Part shown: piece after piece, positions 11,632-22,467 of the stretch | Layout: each line of letters opens with the position of its first letter | Position numbering within the stretch: position 1 is the stretch's first letter | Notes under the pieces: model-generated | What the model saw: only the letters and a program-made list of their open reading frames with translations | What the model was told of the DNA's origin: nothing | Databases searched by the model: none | DNA from: Linnemannia elongata | Taxonomy: Eukaryota > Mortierellomycota > Mortierellomycetes > Mortierellales > Mortierellaceae | Length of the DNA: 64,000 nucleotides | Reading direction: 5' to 3' | Assembly (NCBI GenBank): GCA_036320915.1 | Contig: JAXBDG010000006.1 | Span: 1,736,001 to 1,800,000, forward strand | Position numbers and translations under genes: made by a program

Positions 11632-12793
11632 ATGCTCACAAAGACAACCAAGGTCCACAAGGTCCACAAGAACACCACGACAACGAAGACCGCTACCGCC
11701 CAGACCGACAATAAGCCGAAACAAAAGCCGTCGAAGATGGATATTGTCAAGGCCAAGGCTGCGAAGGCAAAGACTAGTGCTACCACCACCACTACTACCC
11801 AGCCCAAGTGCAAGTCCGAGGGATCTTCTTCTGCGTCTGCATCTGCATCGGCCTCTGCCTCGACCTCCGACCCTGCTAGGAAGAAGAAGAAGGGCTTGAC
11901 CAAAGGTAAACAGGAGGCTACAGGTAACAAGAAGGCTGACGGAATCAAGTATCAAAAGAGAACTGCCTCCGAGGTTGACGACAGCGATGTCGAGAACGAG
12001 AGTGAGGCAGAGGGTCAACTGGGAAACCACCGCCCAACCAAGACGTATGTATTCTCATCATCTATGTGTTCTCTTTTTGTGATGTCGATGGACGAGTTGA
12101 TCAGTGAGGTTGATTAGATCACCTACTAATCGTTTGCCCTTCCTTCATCACTTGCGTGCCTAGTCGCCGCATCCAGAACGACAAAGCAGAGGAGACCGAC
12201 GTTCGATTCACTCTCAAGCGTAAAAAGGCGGCCCGCAACGACGCCATCTGGAAGATGATCACTGGTGGCGTCGTGGCGTCCTGGGAGCCGTCAACTGCAA
12301 CCACAATGATCACATCCAACAAAACTGCTGTTACTGCTGTCAGTTGCGTTGAATTTCGTGTTGTTGACGAGGTCCGTGAGGTTGTGGATCAGTTGCCAAT
12401 GTAAGTCGAGCAGCTCATACTTAGTTGGAGTGATTTTAGACTTTGAAATGTAGGCAGGAACGATATCTAAGAGCTCCTTTCTTTACTTTGTTATGACAGT
12501 CAAGAAGGCGACTCGGAGAACAAAACCGGAGACGTTACGGACATGAACGCCCGTGGAGGTGAAAGCTATGATGCCCCCACCGCCGCCTCCACCAGTCCTC
12601 GTCGTAAGGTGAGCCTTCGTTTCCTATTGTTTCAGATTGATCATGAGTGTTAACAATTACTCGACAAGGACGCGTCATACTTACTCGGGTTCATACGCAT
12701 CGAATTACTTTGTATTCCTGCTAGACTCTTGATGTTGTGGACGATGCCGCGTTTGAGAAGCTCTGGGATGTCGCGCGAGGAAAGTTCGACTAG
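11632..12793 (+). CDS. Hypothetical basic low-complexity protein
   Basis: Not recognised. The model has four exons (11632-12044, 12164-12400, 12500-12608, 12725-12793) with canonical junctions (GTATGT, GTAAGT, GTGAGC donors) and continuous frame, about 275 aa. The first in-frame ATG is 11632, but the open frame extends upstream to a TGCAG, a possible acceptor, so a 5' exon may be missing. The N-terminal half is Lys/Thr-rich with a Ser-Ala dipeptide run (SASASASASAS), a KKKK patch and an acidic DDSDVENESEAE stretch. The second exon (TRRIQNDKAEETDVRFTLKRKKAARNDAIWKM) is the most ordered part. Composition suggests a nuclear, nucleic-acid-associated protein, which is inference only. Confidence 0.5.
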
Positions 12794-13227
12794 ATAAATT
12801 TTGAGCCCACAGAGACTTTGAGACTCGGAGCTGGGATGATCAGCATACATGTACAACAACAGCATCATAACCAAGCAACCATGCAGTTCTCACATTCGCA
12901 TACAGAGACATATGTACAACAAATGGAAGATGAACAGAAGCCAAAATGCCTACGCACGATCATGGACACACATACGATGAACGTACAATAGCAACTCAAC
13001 ACATACAGCACCATCACTCTTGCAACATCAACTCAACAGTAAACTAGCATCTATGTTTATATTAACTGCCAACTGAGGGGTATGTTTCTAATACTCTGCT
13101 CTATGATTAAACAAACCTATGACGGGAAAAAGTACGAAAGTGAGTGTTTACTCCATATGGCACAAAATGGGAGAAGAGAAGGGGTGGATGTGATGGTCAC
13201 GGTTGATCACTGCGAAGGGAGGTTAAC
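12794..13227. other. Intergenic, convergent 3' ends
   Basis: 433 bp between convergent 3' ends of the basic orphan and the Nudix gene. No feature beyond presumed 3' UTRs. Confidence 0.5.
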
Positions 13228-15032
13228 TTACGCCGAGGACATAAGGGGACGATATTTCTCTGCCGGGGCCCCTTTTGGAATTTCGATCGCCTGTGTAGGT
13301 CCTTCCTCTGCAATCCTTCGAAGCACGCCTATAATTGAAATGCAAAGAAGTAATGTCAGGTACCAAAGAACACTAAGAGATACAGACGGACAGAAAAAAA
13401 ACAAGAACCCTCAGTAGGAGGCGACTCCTTCGTCGTGGAATACGCACCATCGATGATGAAGGCAGTAAGCCCCCAGATAGTAATATTCTCCGTATCCACC
13501 TTCCAGACTGGGTACAAGACCTTTGAATTCCTGAACTGAACCATCGATCGTTTATCAGGGTTCAGCAGATCCTGCAGGGGTACTGTGAAAACTCTCTGGA
13601 CCTCATCCTTGTTAAACTTGATCGAATCCAAATCCTCGATGGGTTCCTTGATGTATCCGACAAAGGGGTGAACTTTCATCGTGCAGCCCTTGTTCGGTAA
13701 GGGCGCACACTCACCCAGGACCTCGACCTGGTCTCGAGAGATAAAAATTTCTTCTTCCATTTCCCGGAGAGCAGTGTCGAGGACCGAAGTGTCGGTAGGG
13801 TCACGTTTGCCCCCTGGGAAGCTGTAGGAGGAACAAAACGAAGACGCGGAAAAAAATAAGAACAGGAACAGAGAAATCATCCACAACGAAGCCCGTAGAA
13901 TATATGAAATACGATCTCATATTAAGCAGGATGAGCTGCATCCAGGTATAAAACCAAAGCGACATCGTTTCTCTCAGCCTGTTTTCCTGTTATTTTTCCT
14001 TCCACCTCAAGAAAGTCGCCTGTTGATCTGCTGATGACACATCCGGTAAGAGCTATAACAATACTTTGTGAAGGTCGTATTACCTCACTTCCCCTCGATG
14101 GTTCCTCATGTGCGTTGCCCGGATTGTGAAGAGAACACTTGGCACCCCTTTGTATATGCAGAGCGGCTATTTGTATGGTCAGAAGCGAGAGTGAGAGGGA
14201 TCACGACCGAGCGGAGAGAAAGAAAGGAGAAAAGAAAGGAGGAAAGAGAACAAAAGAAAATGTTAGCGAGCGTGAAAAAGAACGAGGGAGTGTGACCGGA
14301 GAGAAAGCGAGAGAAGGAAAGAAAAGGTCTAGCGCGTGTGAAAGAGAACGAGAGAGTGAAATCGAAGGAAAGAATTCACATCCCGTGCGAGGTTTTCTTC
14401 TTACTGCGTAAAAAGATCAATATAGGACTACTTCCGTTTCGTTCTGTTCTTACCATGAAAACGCCCGCCTGACGAACTGGGTCCTCCTTGCAATGCATGA
14501 AATAGGCACTGGTATCATCCTTTCCCTCCAGACGCTGCCTGACCATGTCGAGGAAGGGCGCGTCCAATTGGATGGGATCTTTGGCTGACCAAGCTCCACT
14601 TGTACCTGGTAGTTCCGACGACTCATTTGATGTCGTATCTCCTGTCGTAGTCGTTCCTGTGTTTGCGTGGGCAGTAGCAGCAGTAGCGCTTGAAGAGAAC
14701 TGTCTCGCACCTCCTAGACGCTCAATATGGAGCAGATGGTCGGTGTGATGGCGTTGTGATGTGACATGAGAGCCACTGATGGTGATGGAGGTGCAATGAG
14801 TCCATGCCGATGGGGTGACAGGAGCAGTAGGAGTAAAGAGAGATCGTTTCAAAGTCTGTGGTACTGCCGACTGGACCATGACCATGACCTTGCTCCTCGC
14901 TGCTGCTCCTGTGGCTGTTACTGCTACTCCTGTTGCTGTCGAATACATCTGTCTAGTGTTTGTGTGTTTAAAACAAAAATACATGAAATGTCGCACGGCC
15001 AAGGGGTTGTCTGTTCCTTGACCACTGCGCAT
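13228..15032 (-). CDS. Nudix hydrolase, CoA diphosphatase-like (NUDT8/Pcd1 group), mitochondrial leader
   Basis: Probably hydrolyses the diphosphate of CoA or CoA derivatives. Exons 15032-14454, 14166-14084, 13821-13448 and 13328-13228 give 378 aa. Joined, exons 2-3 read VPSVLFTIRATHMRNHRGEV then SFPGGKRDPTDTSVLDTALREMEEEI (residues about 201-246), the arrangement of the NUDT7/NUDT8/Pcd1 family. The Nudix box keeps RE and EE, but the first Glu is Asp228 and the Gly after EE-X is Phe247. The first 130 residues are Ser/Thr/Arg/Ala-rich with an RQFSSSA segment, typical of a mitochondrial presequence. Internal Mets at about 14984 and 14945 are alternative starts. The C-terminus SSA is not a good peroxisomal PTS1. 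Confidence 0.82.
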
Positions 15033-15546
15033 GCGGTCGTTGAGGTCCACTGGTAGGAAGCAGTCACCTCGATGTCAATTCTAAAAAGAGTGAAAATCTA
15101 CACTTCCAGTTATTTTGGCTGAACGGACAAATAACTGAAGACCCCTTATCCCAAGATTGACCAGACACTGGGGGGAATGCAAATGTTAGATTTTCGTACC
15201 TCCTAAAGATATCCTGCAATCCTACGATCCTACGACCACCTCCCGACCCCTATGATTCCCAACGCGACAACCAGAATATCGAATATCCCCGCCCGCTCCA
15301 CATGCGCTCATCCATCAACACCAGCATAGACACTTTTGCATTTTTTTCTCACACGCCCTATCTTCTGTCAACCTCACACACACTTTCCTACGCCGGTCAA
15401 TAATGAGACGATCCTTCCTTCCAATCCCTTTGTAGCCTATAAAACCCAATCCTCTTCCCCCTCAAAAGAAACTTTATCTCTATTCAACTTCTCTTCCCTC
15501 CACCGCACACGCAAAACAAAAGAATTAACAAAAACACCTTGCAGTC
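15033..15546. other. Divergent promoter region (Nudix / CAP protein 1)
   Basis: Separates the Nudix gene (minus) from the first CAP gene (plus). Apart from a TATA box on the CAP side the interval shows no gene or repeat. Confidence 0.5.
15438..15444 (+). promoter_or_regulatory. TATA box of CAP protein 1
   Basis: TATAAAA about 103 bp upstream of the ATG at 15547, followed by pyrimidine-rich sequence as in strongly expressed fungal genes. Confidence 0.6.
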
Positions 15547-16504
15547 ATGAAGATCCCACGCTCAGTCCTCGCAGCCGTCGCAGCCCTTCTGGTCACCTCG
15601 GCCTCCTCCGCCCAGCAGGATACCCTTGACATGGACGGCGACATGAACGCCGCTATCGAACCCGTCTCGGCAGATCCCGTCGGATTCCTCAACATGGGTC
15701 GCGGTCGTCTCGTTTCCATCACCAGTTCCGAATACGAATCCATCGAGCGGGGCGAGTGGCCCGATAGCTCTTCCAAGCCTGGCAAAGAGATCAACCCTGA
15801 TGCTGCTGCTACTGCCGTCGGCACTGCGGTTGTGCTCTCACAGGACGAGATCAAGAGCGTCTTGGAGGCCCATAACAAGCTCCGTGCACTCCATGGTGCC
15901 CCTGCCTTGACTTGGAATGTGGATTCTGCTAAGTTTGGAGATAGTTGGCTCCAGCCCTGTGAGTTCAAGCACAGCGGCGGCAAGGTAGAGTCTTCTTTTT
16001 TTGTTTGAATGTAGGACGCCACGACTTCTTGTTGGATCGACAGACGTTTTTGTTAAGCCTTTTGTACTTCTGTTCTCTGGATAATATAGTACGGGGAGAA
16101 CCTTGCTGCTGGGTACAAAGACTTCCCAACTGCCGTCCAGGCCTGGTACGACGAGATCAAGTCTTACAACTTCGCCACTCCCGGATTCACCGGAGGCACT
16201 GGTAAGTTATCCATCACCCATAGAAAAAACGGTCATTCAAGCTGGCGCCTTCAAAACAATTCGTTCAAAGAAATGTAACTTTTTAATCCACACGCTCATC
16301 ACGCTTCTTCCTCTTCATCCCTCTTCAATTGTAGGCCACTTTACGCAGGTTGTGTGGAAGAGCTCAAAGACGCTTGGATGCGCCAAGAGGATCTGCCCCA
16401 AATGGACCATGTATATCTGCGAGTACGATCCCCCAGGCAATATTGTCACCAAGGACAACTCATACTTCAAGAACAATGTTCTCCCCCTTGGCACCAAGCT
16501 TTAA
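15547..16504 (+). CDS. Secreted CAP/PR-1/SCP-domain protein 1
   Basis: Exons 15547-15984, 16090-16201 and 16335-16504 give 239 aa. The signal peptide is MKIPRSVLAAVAALLVTSASSA. A pro-region follows with GFLNMGRGRL and SSEYESIERGEWP, shared with the next gene. The CAP domain (about residues 100-239) carries [23 protein letters not shown], the CAP1 signature [16 protein letters not shown] and the CAP2 signature [15 protein letters not shown] proteins are extracellular, usually sterol- or lipid-binding (Pry family) or immunity-related; no role can be assigned here. It is a tandem paralogue of the gene at 17847. AATAAA at 16577-16582. Confidence 0.93.
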
Positions 16505-17216
16505 AAATATGATTATGCTCGATACCCCCTAGTTCATCAATGAACAACACAAGCATACCCCAAAAAACGATTGAGTAATAAAACAAGAATTATTTACTGC
16601 AAAAAAACAGTTGTTTGCATGATCAATGTTAGAAGGGAACCCCAAGTGGGGTCAAATGCGTGACAAGAACAACATTTCTTTCTTTTGACGCCTTAGAGAT
16701 GTTGCGTACATTGTGCTTGACTAGCACTATTCGCACGCTAGAAGTGTAGGTATGTTGGTCTCCCATCTTTTTTTTCCCGTTTATACCTCTTTGCGGCCTT
16801 TGGCTTTGGAGAGAAACAATAACAGAATCGTATCGATACTACTAGATGGTTACAATGGAGCTTGTCATTTGCTCTTGAAGCGAAACGCGTCTAGAAAACA
16901 AAGCGTCTATGAACATAAGCATCTAATTCATGTAATCAACGCGTGCAAGAATCTTGTACTAGCAATACTCTTCTGCGTCAAACCATTGATGTGGCATGGC
17001 AATTGCCACTGAATACAGAACCAAGAGAGAGAAAGCAGGCGAGGAGGTGAGAAAATAAAGGAAACACGAGGTTTGTTCGTGCAGATTGGATGCAACTCGA
17101 AGAGACATGCAAAGATTGCCTAAACAGTAAAGAACATGGTTAAGAAACAGCCCCTCAGACCAACCCTTTCTTTCTCCTTTCCAATTCCATTTGGTTTTTC
17201 TTATCGATGGCTGATG

Positions 17217-17220
<4 letters not shown>

Positions 17221-17257
<37 letters not shown>
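17221..17257. repeat. (AG)n microsatellite
   Basis: A perfect run of about 18 AG dinucleotides between the two CAP genes. Confidence 0.95.
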
Positions 17258-17260
<3 letters not shown>

Positions 17261-17728
17261 CTTGTCTGTGAGGAGGAAAAGGAGGTTGTTTGCTGCTCGT
17301 GCAGATCAACCTAAAAAAAAAAAGCCGACTAAATGCAAGGAGAGGAAAAGATTTTCCTATTTCACCTCTTGTTGTTTCGACATTAGACGAGGGATTGCCC
17401 AAAAGAAGGCTCTTCAGTGTTTCCAAGTAGTAATTGGTAGTTCCAAGACGATGGGAATGAGGAATGTAGAAACACTGCCGTCCTTGAAGAAAAAGAACCA
17501 GACCTTCTGCTTAATTGTGTAAAGAAGTGGAGAGGGTGGGAAGGAAGGAGGGTGCTCTTGCCTCCCCTATATTCCATGCACAGCGGCATCAGAATCTTGA
17601 GTCCTTTTCTCACCCGCTCAAGCACTCACTCCCTCACTCCTTCACTCTCCACACACTCACTCATGAAAATATGCACAGGAAATTTGCACTCAAAACACGG
17701 CATTCTAGGCATCCCTATCCGAAGGAGA

Positions 17729-17736
17729 TATTTAAA
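17729..17736 (+). promoter_or_regulatory. TATA-like element of CAP protein 2
   Basis: TATTTAAA about 110 bp upstream of the ATG at 17847, similar spacing to the TATA box of the paralogous gene. Confidence 0.45.
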
Positions 17737-17846
17737 TTATCGGAAACAGATAAATAGACGATGGGTGGGTCTGTTCAAAAACCATACTCAAAACAACAAC
17801 CACGGCAATCCAACAAACACAACAGCCATACAAAACAAACGCAATC

Positions 17847-18699
17847 ATGAAGATCCCGCGCGCAATCCTTGCTACCGTCGCCCTCCTGGTCGCTTCTGTC
17901 TCTGCCCAACAAGAATCCCTCGACGTCGCCACTCAGCCCGTCGCTGCCGCCAAACCCGAGGTCACTGCAAGCGAACAAGGTCCAGTCGAGCCCACAATGG
18001 CCGAACCGATTGGATTCATCAACACCGGCAAGGGTCGTCTCCTCCCATTCACCAGCTCCGAATTCGAAGCCATCGAACGCGGCGAATGGCCTCAGTCCCT
18101 TCCAGCATCCGAGATCCCGGAAACTACCAACGAAAAGTTCAAGGCGAGCGGTCTCTCAGGCGAGGAAATCCAGGGTATCTTGGACCACCACAACTACTAC
18201 CGTTCCCTCCATGGTGCTCCCGCATTGACTTGGAACTGGGAAGCTGCCAATTTTGGTGAGAACTGGCTTCAGTACTGTGCGTTCCAGCATAGTCGTGGCA
18301 AGTTTGGAGAGAACCTTGCAGCGGGTTACAGTGATTTCCCTGCTGCCATCAAAGGCTGGTATGATGAGGTCAGCAAGTACAACTTTAACACACCCGGTTT
18401 CGCTTCTGGCACCGGTAAGTAATAGGGTGCGTGGGTGGAAGCTAAACAAAACACGGTTCCAACTGTAGATGCTGTTCCTGACCAACCATCATTTTTTTTT
18501 TTTTTTTTTTTTTAACTTGAAATCAAAAACAACTACAGGTCACTTCACCCAGGTTGTTTGGAAGGGCACCAAGTCGGTCGGATGTGCCAAGAGGGCTTGT
18601 TCCCGATGGACAATCTACATCTGTAACTACGATCCCCCAGGCAACATTGTCTCCTGGGACAACGCGTACTTCCGCGACAATGTCAGTCCTCGTTGGTAG
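17847..18699 (+). CDS. Secreted CAP/PR-1/SCP-domain protein 2
   Basis: Exons 17847-18414 and 18539-18699 give 242 aa. The signal peptide [20 protein letters not shown] differs little from that of the upstream paralogue. The pro-region has [10 protein letters not shown] and [13 protein letters not shown]. The CAP domain has [40 protein letters not shown] and [12 protein letters not shown]. The intron that splits the first gene just before its GENLAAGY motif is absent here; the second intron is kept at the same phase-1 site (GTG before HFTQ). That intron contains a run of 22 T just upstream of the acceptor. AATAAA at 18765-18770. An extracellular role is inferred; ligand unknown. Confidence 0.93.
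18492..18513. repeat. T22 homopolymer in the CAP protein 2 intron
   Basis: An uninterrupted T run 25 nt before the intron acceptor; it may act as an exaggerated polypyrimidine tract. Confidence 0.85.
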
Positions 18700-19332
18700 A
18701 TCTGGTTTTGACCCCCCTCAAACTACCCTCGTTACCATTCGATTCCCCCAACGTTTGTGTTGAAAATAAAGAAATAGAGACAAGGATAGAGTGTCTCGAT
18801 AAGAGCTCTTCGATACCACCTTGTCCATCTACATTCATTCCTACTTTCTCTCGTTTTTTTACTACTTAAAACGATCAAGGTTATGTCCACTGTCACATCA
18901 ATCGTGTCGTTTGCCTCCAAAATGTCGGAGTCGCATCATCTCCTCGTTCACGACGATAGAAATGTACCTTTAGCAAGGGAGAGGAACGTACCGTCAGTGC
19001 GGCGATCTCCTCTGTATTCGCTGGTGCCTTACTATCCTCCAGGATTTTCATAATATCTGAGCCCAATGAAAATGGTGCGTGCATCCATCCATCGTCCTAA
19101 ATGCCTTGCATTCACCTCTACTCAATCCATGCACAAAAAAAACGAGCAAGTGAGGAGAGAGAGGTGAGAGGCAGAGAAATGAATGAAAACGAGACAAGTG
19201 GGTCTCAAAGGGGAAAGAGAAAGAAGAAGGCAGCTCCTTTTTTGCCACGGATCAGCGTCTGCAGTGCGGAGCATGCGATTTTCTGTCTTTCGATATTGCA
19301 CCATACTCTACTCTGCGGGATGCAGGATGCAC

Positions 19333-19333
<1 letters not shown>

Positions 19334-19399
<66 letters not shown>
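19334..19399. repeat. Heptamer minisatellite (ATGCGGG)n
   Basis: About 9.4 perfect copies of a 7-bp unit, preceded by 2-3 degenerate copies from about 19315. Since 7 is not a multiple of 3, all three frames read the same degenerate MRDAGCG-like peptide. Confidence 0.95.
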
Positions 19400-19400
<1 letters not shown>

Positions 19401-19699
19401 AACATGATGGATTTAATGCTCAAAAGACAAAATGAGGAGAGCTGCCCCTCAACCTAGGCGCGCCTCCTCTCTCCCTTCGACTTTCTAGATATCTAGGCAA
19501 GCACACAACACACATACGTGTACACAAGGAATGTCGCGGAAGACAAAAAACCGGTATAGTCTAGCTGCAATACATTGAGAAAGAAGGGGCACATCATGGG
19601 ATCAAGAGCAAACCATGGCCCAATTTTTCGTGTAGGGAGTCACTCGATCGCTTGATCCCTCAGGCGGGTGGAAGTGGACCATCCATCCTCTCATTGTTT

Positions 19700-19701
<2 letters not shown>

Positions 19702-19730
<29 letters not shown>
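19702..19730. repeat. T29 homopolymer
   Basis: Uninterrupted run of about 29 T. Exact length depends on sequencing accuracy. Confidence 0.85.
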
Positions 19731-19732
<2 letters not shown>

Positions 19733-20409
19733 TTGCTCTTATTTTGCAACAGTTGAAGAGGAGAGGGGGGAGAGCAAGCGAGATATAAAAAAAGAATGGA
19801 ATACCATGCACCCTAGCCTCTCTATGCAATACCATGCTTCATGTTTTGTGCTGACCCCATTCTCGAATTGCCATGCAAAGTAGGTAGTGTAGCTAAGCGA
19901 ACTTTTCTGCAGCTAGCTGCCATTACCTATCCATCCGCCTATCTACACCCCCTCCCCCCAAGAGTACATACCTATTCACTCATGATTGTCTATCTTCCCG
20001 AGGAGAAGGAGTTGAGCACATTGTGATTTTGCTCACCTATGCCGATCGCAGGAGCGGAAGGGAGGGAGATTAGAAGGAGAAAACGAGAAAGAGAACAGGA
20101 GTATATCTTTGTCGATCACTGGCATAGGGGCCATCATGTCGGACATTTGCCTTTTAGTTGACTCTCAGTCCTCTTTCGCCCCTTCCTCATATGCTTCCAC
20201 GGCACTAGCGTTTAGACGGCGATTGTCATGCCAATTAGGCATTTCCTCCTTCTTTCTTTTGCTTCCTTTCCTTCCTTCTTTCTTCCTCTGGTTACACTGA
20301 CAATGCAGTCTGGCCCTCGAATTGAAGAAACAAAAACGAGAAATAAACAAGCAGGAAGAATACCTAAGCACCAACAAACAAATAACAGCAAACAACCAAC
20401 AACAAACAA

Positions 20410-20456
20410 GCAGCAGCAGCAGCAGCAACTACTAACAGCCAACCAACAATGCAACG

Positions 20457-20491
<35 letters not shown>
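20410..20491. repeat. Short (CAG)n followed by A29 homopolymer
   Basis: Five to six CAG units at 20410-20426 within AAC/CAA-rich sequence, then about 29 A at 20463-20491. Confidence 0.85.
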
Positions 20492-20495
<4 letters not shown>

Positions 20496-20840
20496 GTGCT
20501 CACTTTGCCCTTTTTCCATCGGCCCTGCTGCAACTCTTCCTCCTTCCTGTTCTCCTCCCTCCTTCTTCCTTCCTGCTGCTCTTTGCTCCTTCTTTTTGTG
20601 CTCCCACCCTCCCCCCTTGTTTTCCTTCTTCATCTTCAATGAAAAAAAAGGAAAATCACGCGTGGGCCAAGGCGTTTTTTTTTTTTTTTGTTGTTGTTGC
20701 TTAGCCAAGAGCAAAAATTTCGGAGTACAACATGAATGTGCTATTCAGAGCGGAGAATGAGCCAGAAACAGGAAGAGAGAGAGAGAAGAGCAAGAAAAAA
20801 TTCAGCGAGATGCATTGCAGGCAAATGGCAAGACAACAAT

Positions 20841-20843
<3 letters not shown>

Positions 20844-20872
<29 letters not shown>
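20844..20872. repeat. A29 homopolymer
   Basis: Uninterrupted run of about 29 A in purine-rich surroundings. Confidence 0.85.
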
Positions 20873-20875
<3 letters not shown>

Positions 20876-21139
20876 AGGGAAACAGAAGGGGAAACAAAAT
20901 GAGGTAGGCCTGCACTCTGGAATGAGAGGAGTAAGGATATGTGGGCTATGTTTTGCAGGTTGGAGGAGCTGTATGTTGATCTCTATTTTATTCTCATACT
21001 CGAAGTCCTCTTCAGCTTCTCTGTCTCCTTATTTTTCTCCTCTTTCCACATGTATAGCTCTTTGGCTCTCTGTATATCCTGTGAGGGTTCTCAGAAATGA
21101 AAAGGAGTAGGGCGGCCATGCATTTTTCTCATCGTGAAC

Positions 21140-21205
21140 AAAAAAAAAAAAAAAAAAAAGACAAGCATTGCTTTCTATTCGAGTGTCAAGGGGGTACCAA
21201 ACAAC

Positions 21206-21248
<43 letters not shown>
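21140..21248. repeat. A20 and A42 homopolymers
   Basis: About 20 A (21140-21159) and about 42 A (21207-21248), only 47 bp apart; the second is the longest homopolymer in the window. Confidence 0.85.
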
Positions 21249-21250
<2 letters not shown>

Positions 21251-22028
21251 CATGTCATAGCGATTCCTAGATGGATATCCTTGTAGTTTTGTTGTTAGAT
21301 TAAAACGACACTCTTGATATCCCATCCCGCTCCTCCTTAGTATTGCCCTCCTCTCTCTCTATCTATCAATCTCCTTTTCTTGATCTCTCGATCTCTGGAA
21401 GACTGTCTCCCCTCTCCTCCTTTTTTTTGTCAAAAGCCAGGGTCGCACAAAAACCGTGCATGCGATCTGGAGCACTGAGAGAGAAACAATAATAGCCTTT
21501 CGCAAGGGTCCATCCCAGCCCTTTGTTTTGCGCAGATTCGTGATGTGGTGAAAAAAATGTACTCTTGAGCTTATTTTCGTGTTGTTGTGCGTGCGTAAGG
21601 GAGGGAGAGAGTAGAAGATAAACGGGGGGGAGCGTGCGAGGAATAAGTGAAGGGGATTGCACAGAGAGCCAAATTAGGAGGGATAATGGGATCATTCAGG
21701 GGAGGGAGAATGAGCAATGGACAACGAATGGGTGGATAAATGGATAGAAGGGATAGAAGGGATTGAAAGTAGAGGAAAGAGAGGGGATGGACCCTCTCAT
21801 CTCATGTCCATATCAGCACAGCTGTTGGAAATACAAGAAGGGGCTTATCCTATTACAGATGGTAGAGAGTGAGTAGTCAGCTAGCCAAGCTGGTCCTACA
21901 GCTGCTAAGCACAGGTCATTGCACTCTACTGCACCACACTCCACTCCATTTCAATCCATTCTTTCTGGCATAAGTCCCTGGTGGCCTGATAATGATGATA
22001 TAAGACGATGGTGCGAAGGAACAAAAGG

Positions 22029-22086
22029 ATGATGAAGGGTCCCCACCCATAAAAAGGGCACCACTGCCTTGGAGACCCTTCATCAT
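22029..22086. repeat. Inverted repeat / hairpin with 13-bp perfect arms
   Basis: ATGATGAAGGGTC (22029-22041) is the exact reverse complement of GACCCTTCATCAT (22074-22086), with a 32-nt loop that can itself pair further through CCC/GGG. No gene is associated. It also begins with a box-C-like ATGATGA, and a CTGA lies near 22105. Confidence 0.75.
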
Positions 22087-22426
22087 GTGTAATACTCACA
22101 GTCTGAGACATCCCCGTCCTCATGTGTATGCATGTTGTTTTGCGGTCACTGAAGCGGACTCGCTGCTAATATCTTTTCCGTTGTCGATGCCGATCATGTT
22201 TGCTAATTCGCCTTCATGCTGTGCCCTGTGAACGATTTTAACCGATAGAAACAAACCACTTAGAAAGAGACCGCTTAAAAACTTTGACCATGTCTCAATG
22301 CACAAAAGGTCTTACTCTCACAAGGGTAATCAACCTACTTTTCCCCCCAGCAACATCAACGAAGAACGTAATAATTGCCGACCTTCCGGTGGATGATACG
22401 AGACCTACAATGCTGTTTGTCAGGAC

Positions 22427-22429
<3 letters not shown>

Positions 22430-22467
<38 letters not shown>
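22430..22467. repeat. T38 homopolymer
   Basis: Uninterrupted run of about 38 T. Confidence 0.85.

Larger units (their letters stand above)
16505..17846. other. Intergenic between CAP paralogues
   Basis: 1.3 kb without a supportable gene. It contains an (AG)n tract (17221-17257) and, near its right end, an AT-rich core-promoter element for CAP protein 2. Confidence 0.6.

Noticed and set aside
19122..19457. Repeat-coded peptides from the heptamer region as a repeat protein
   Set aside because: All three frames read through only because the 7-bp unit lacks stops; there is no start context, splicing or domain.
21863..21935. Possible tRNA-like segment
   Set aside because: No A/B box pair, no cloverleaf and no T-loop GTTCGA consensus.
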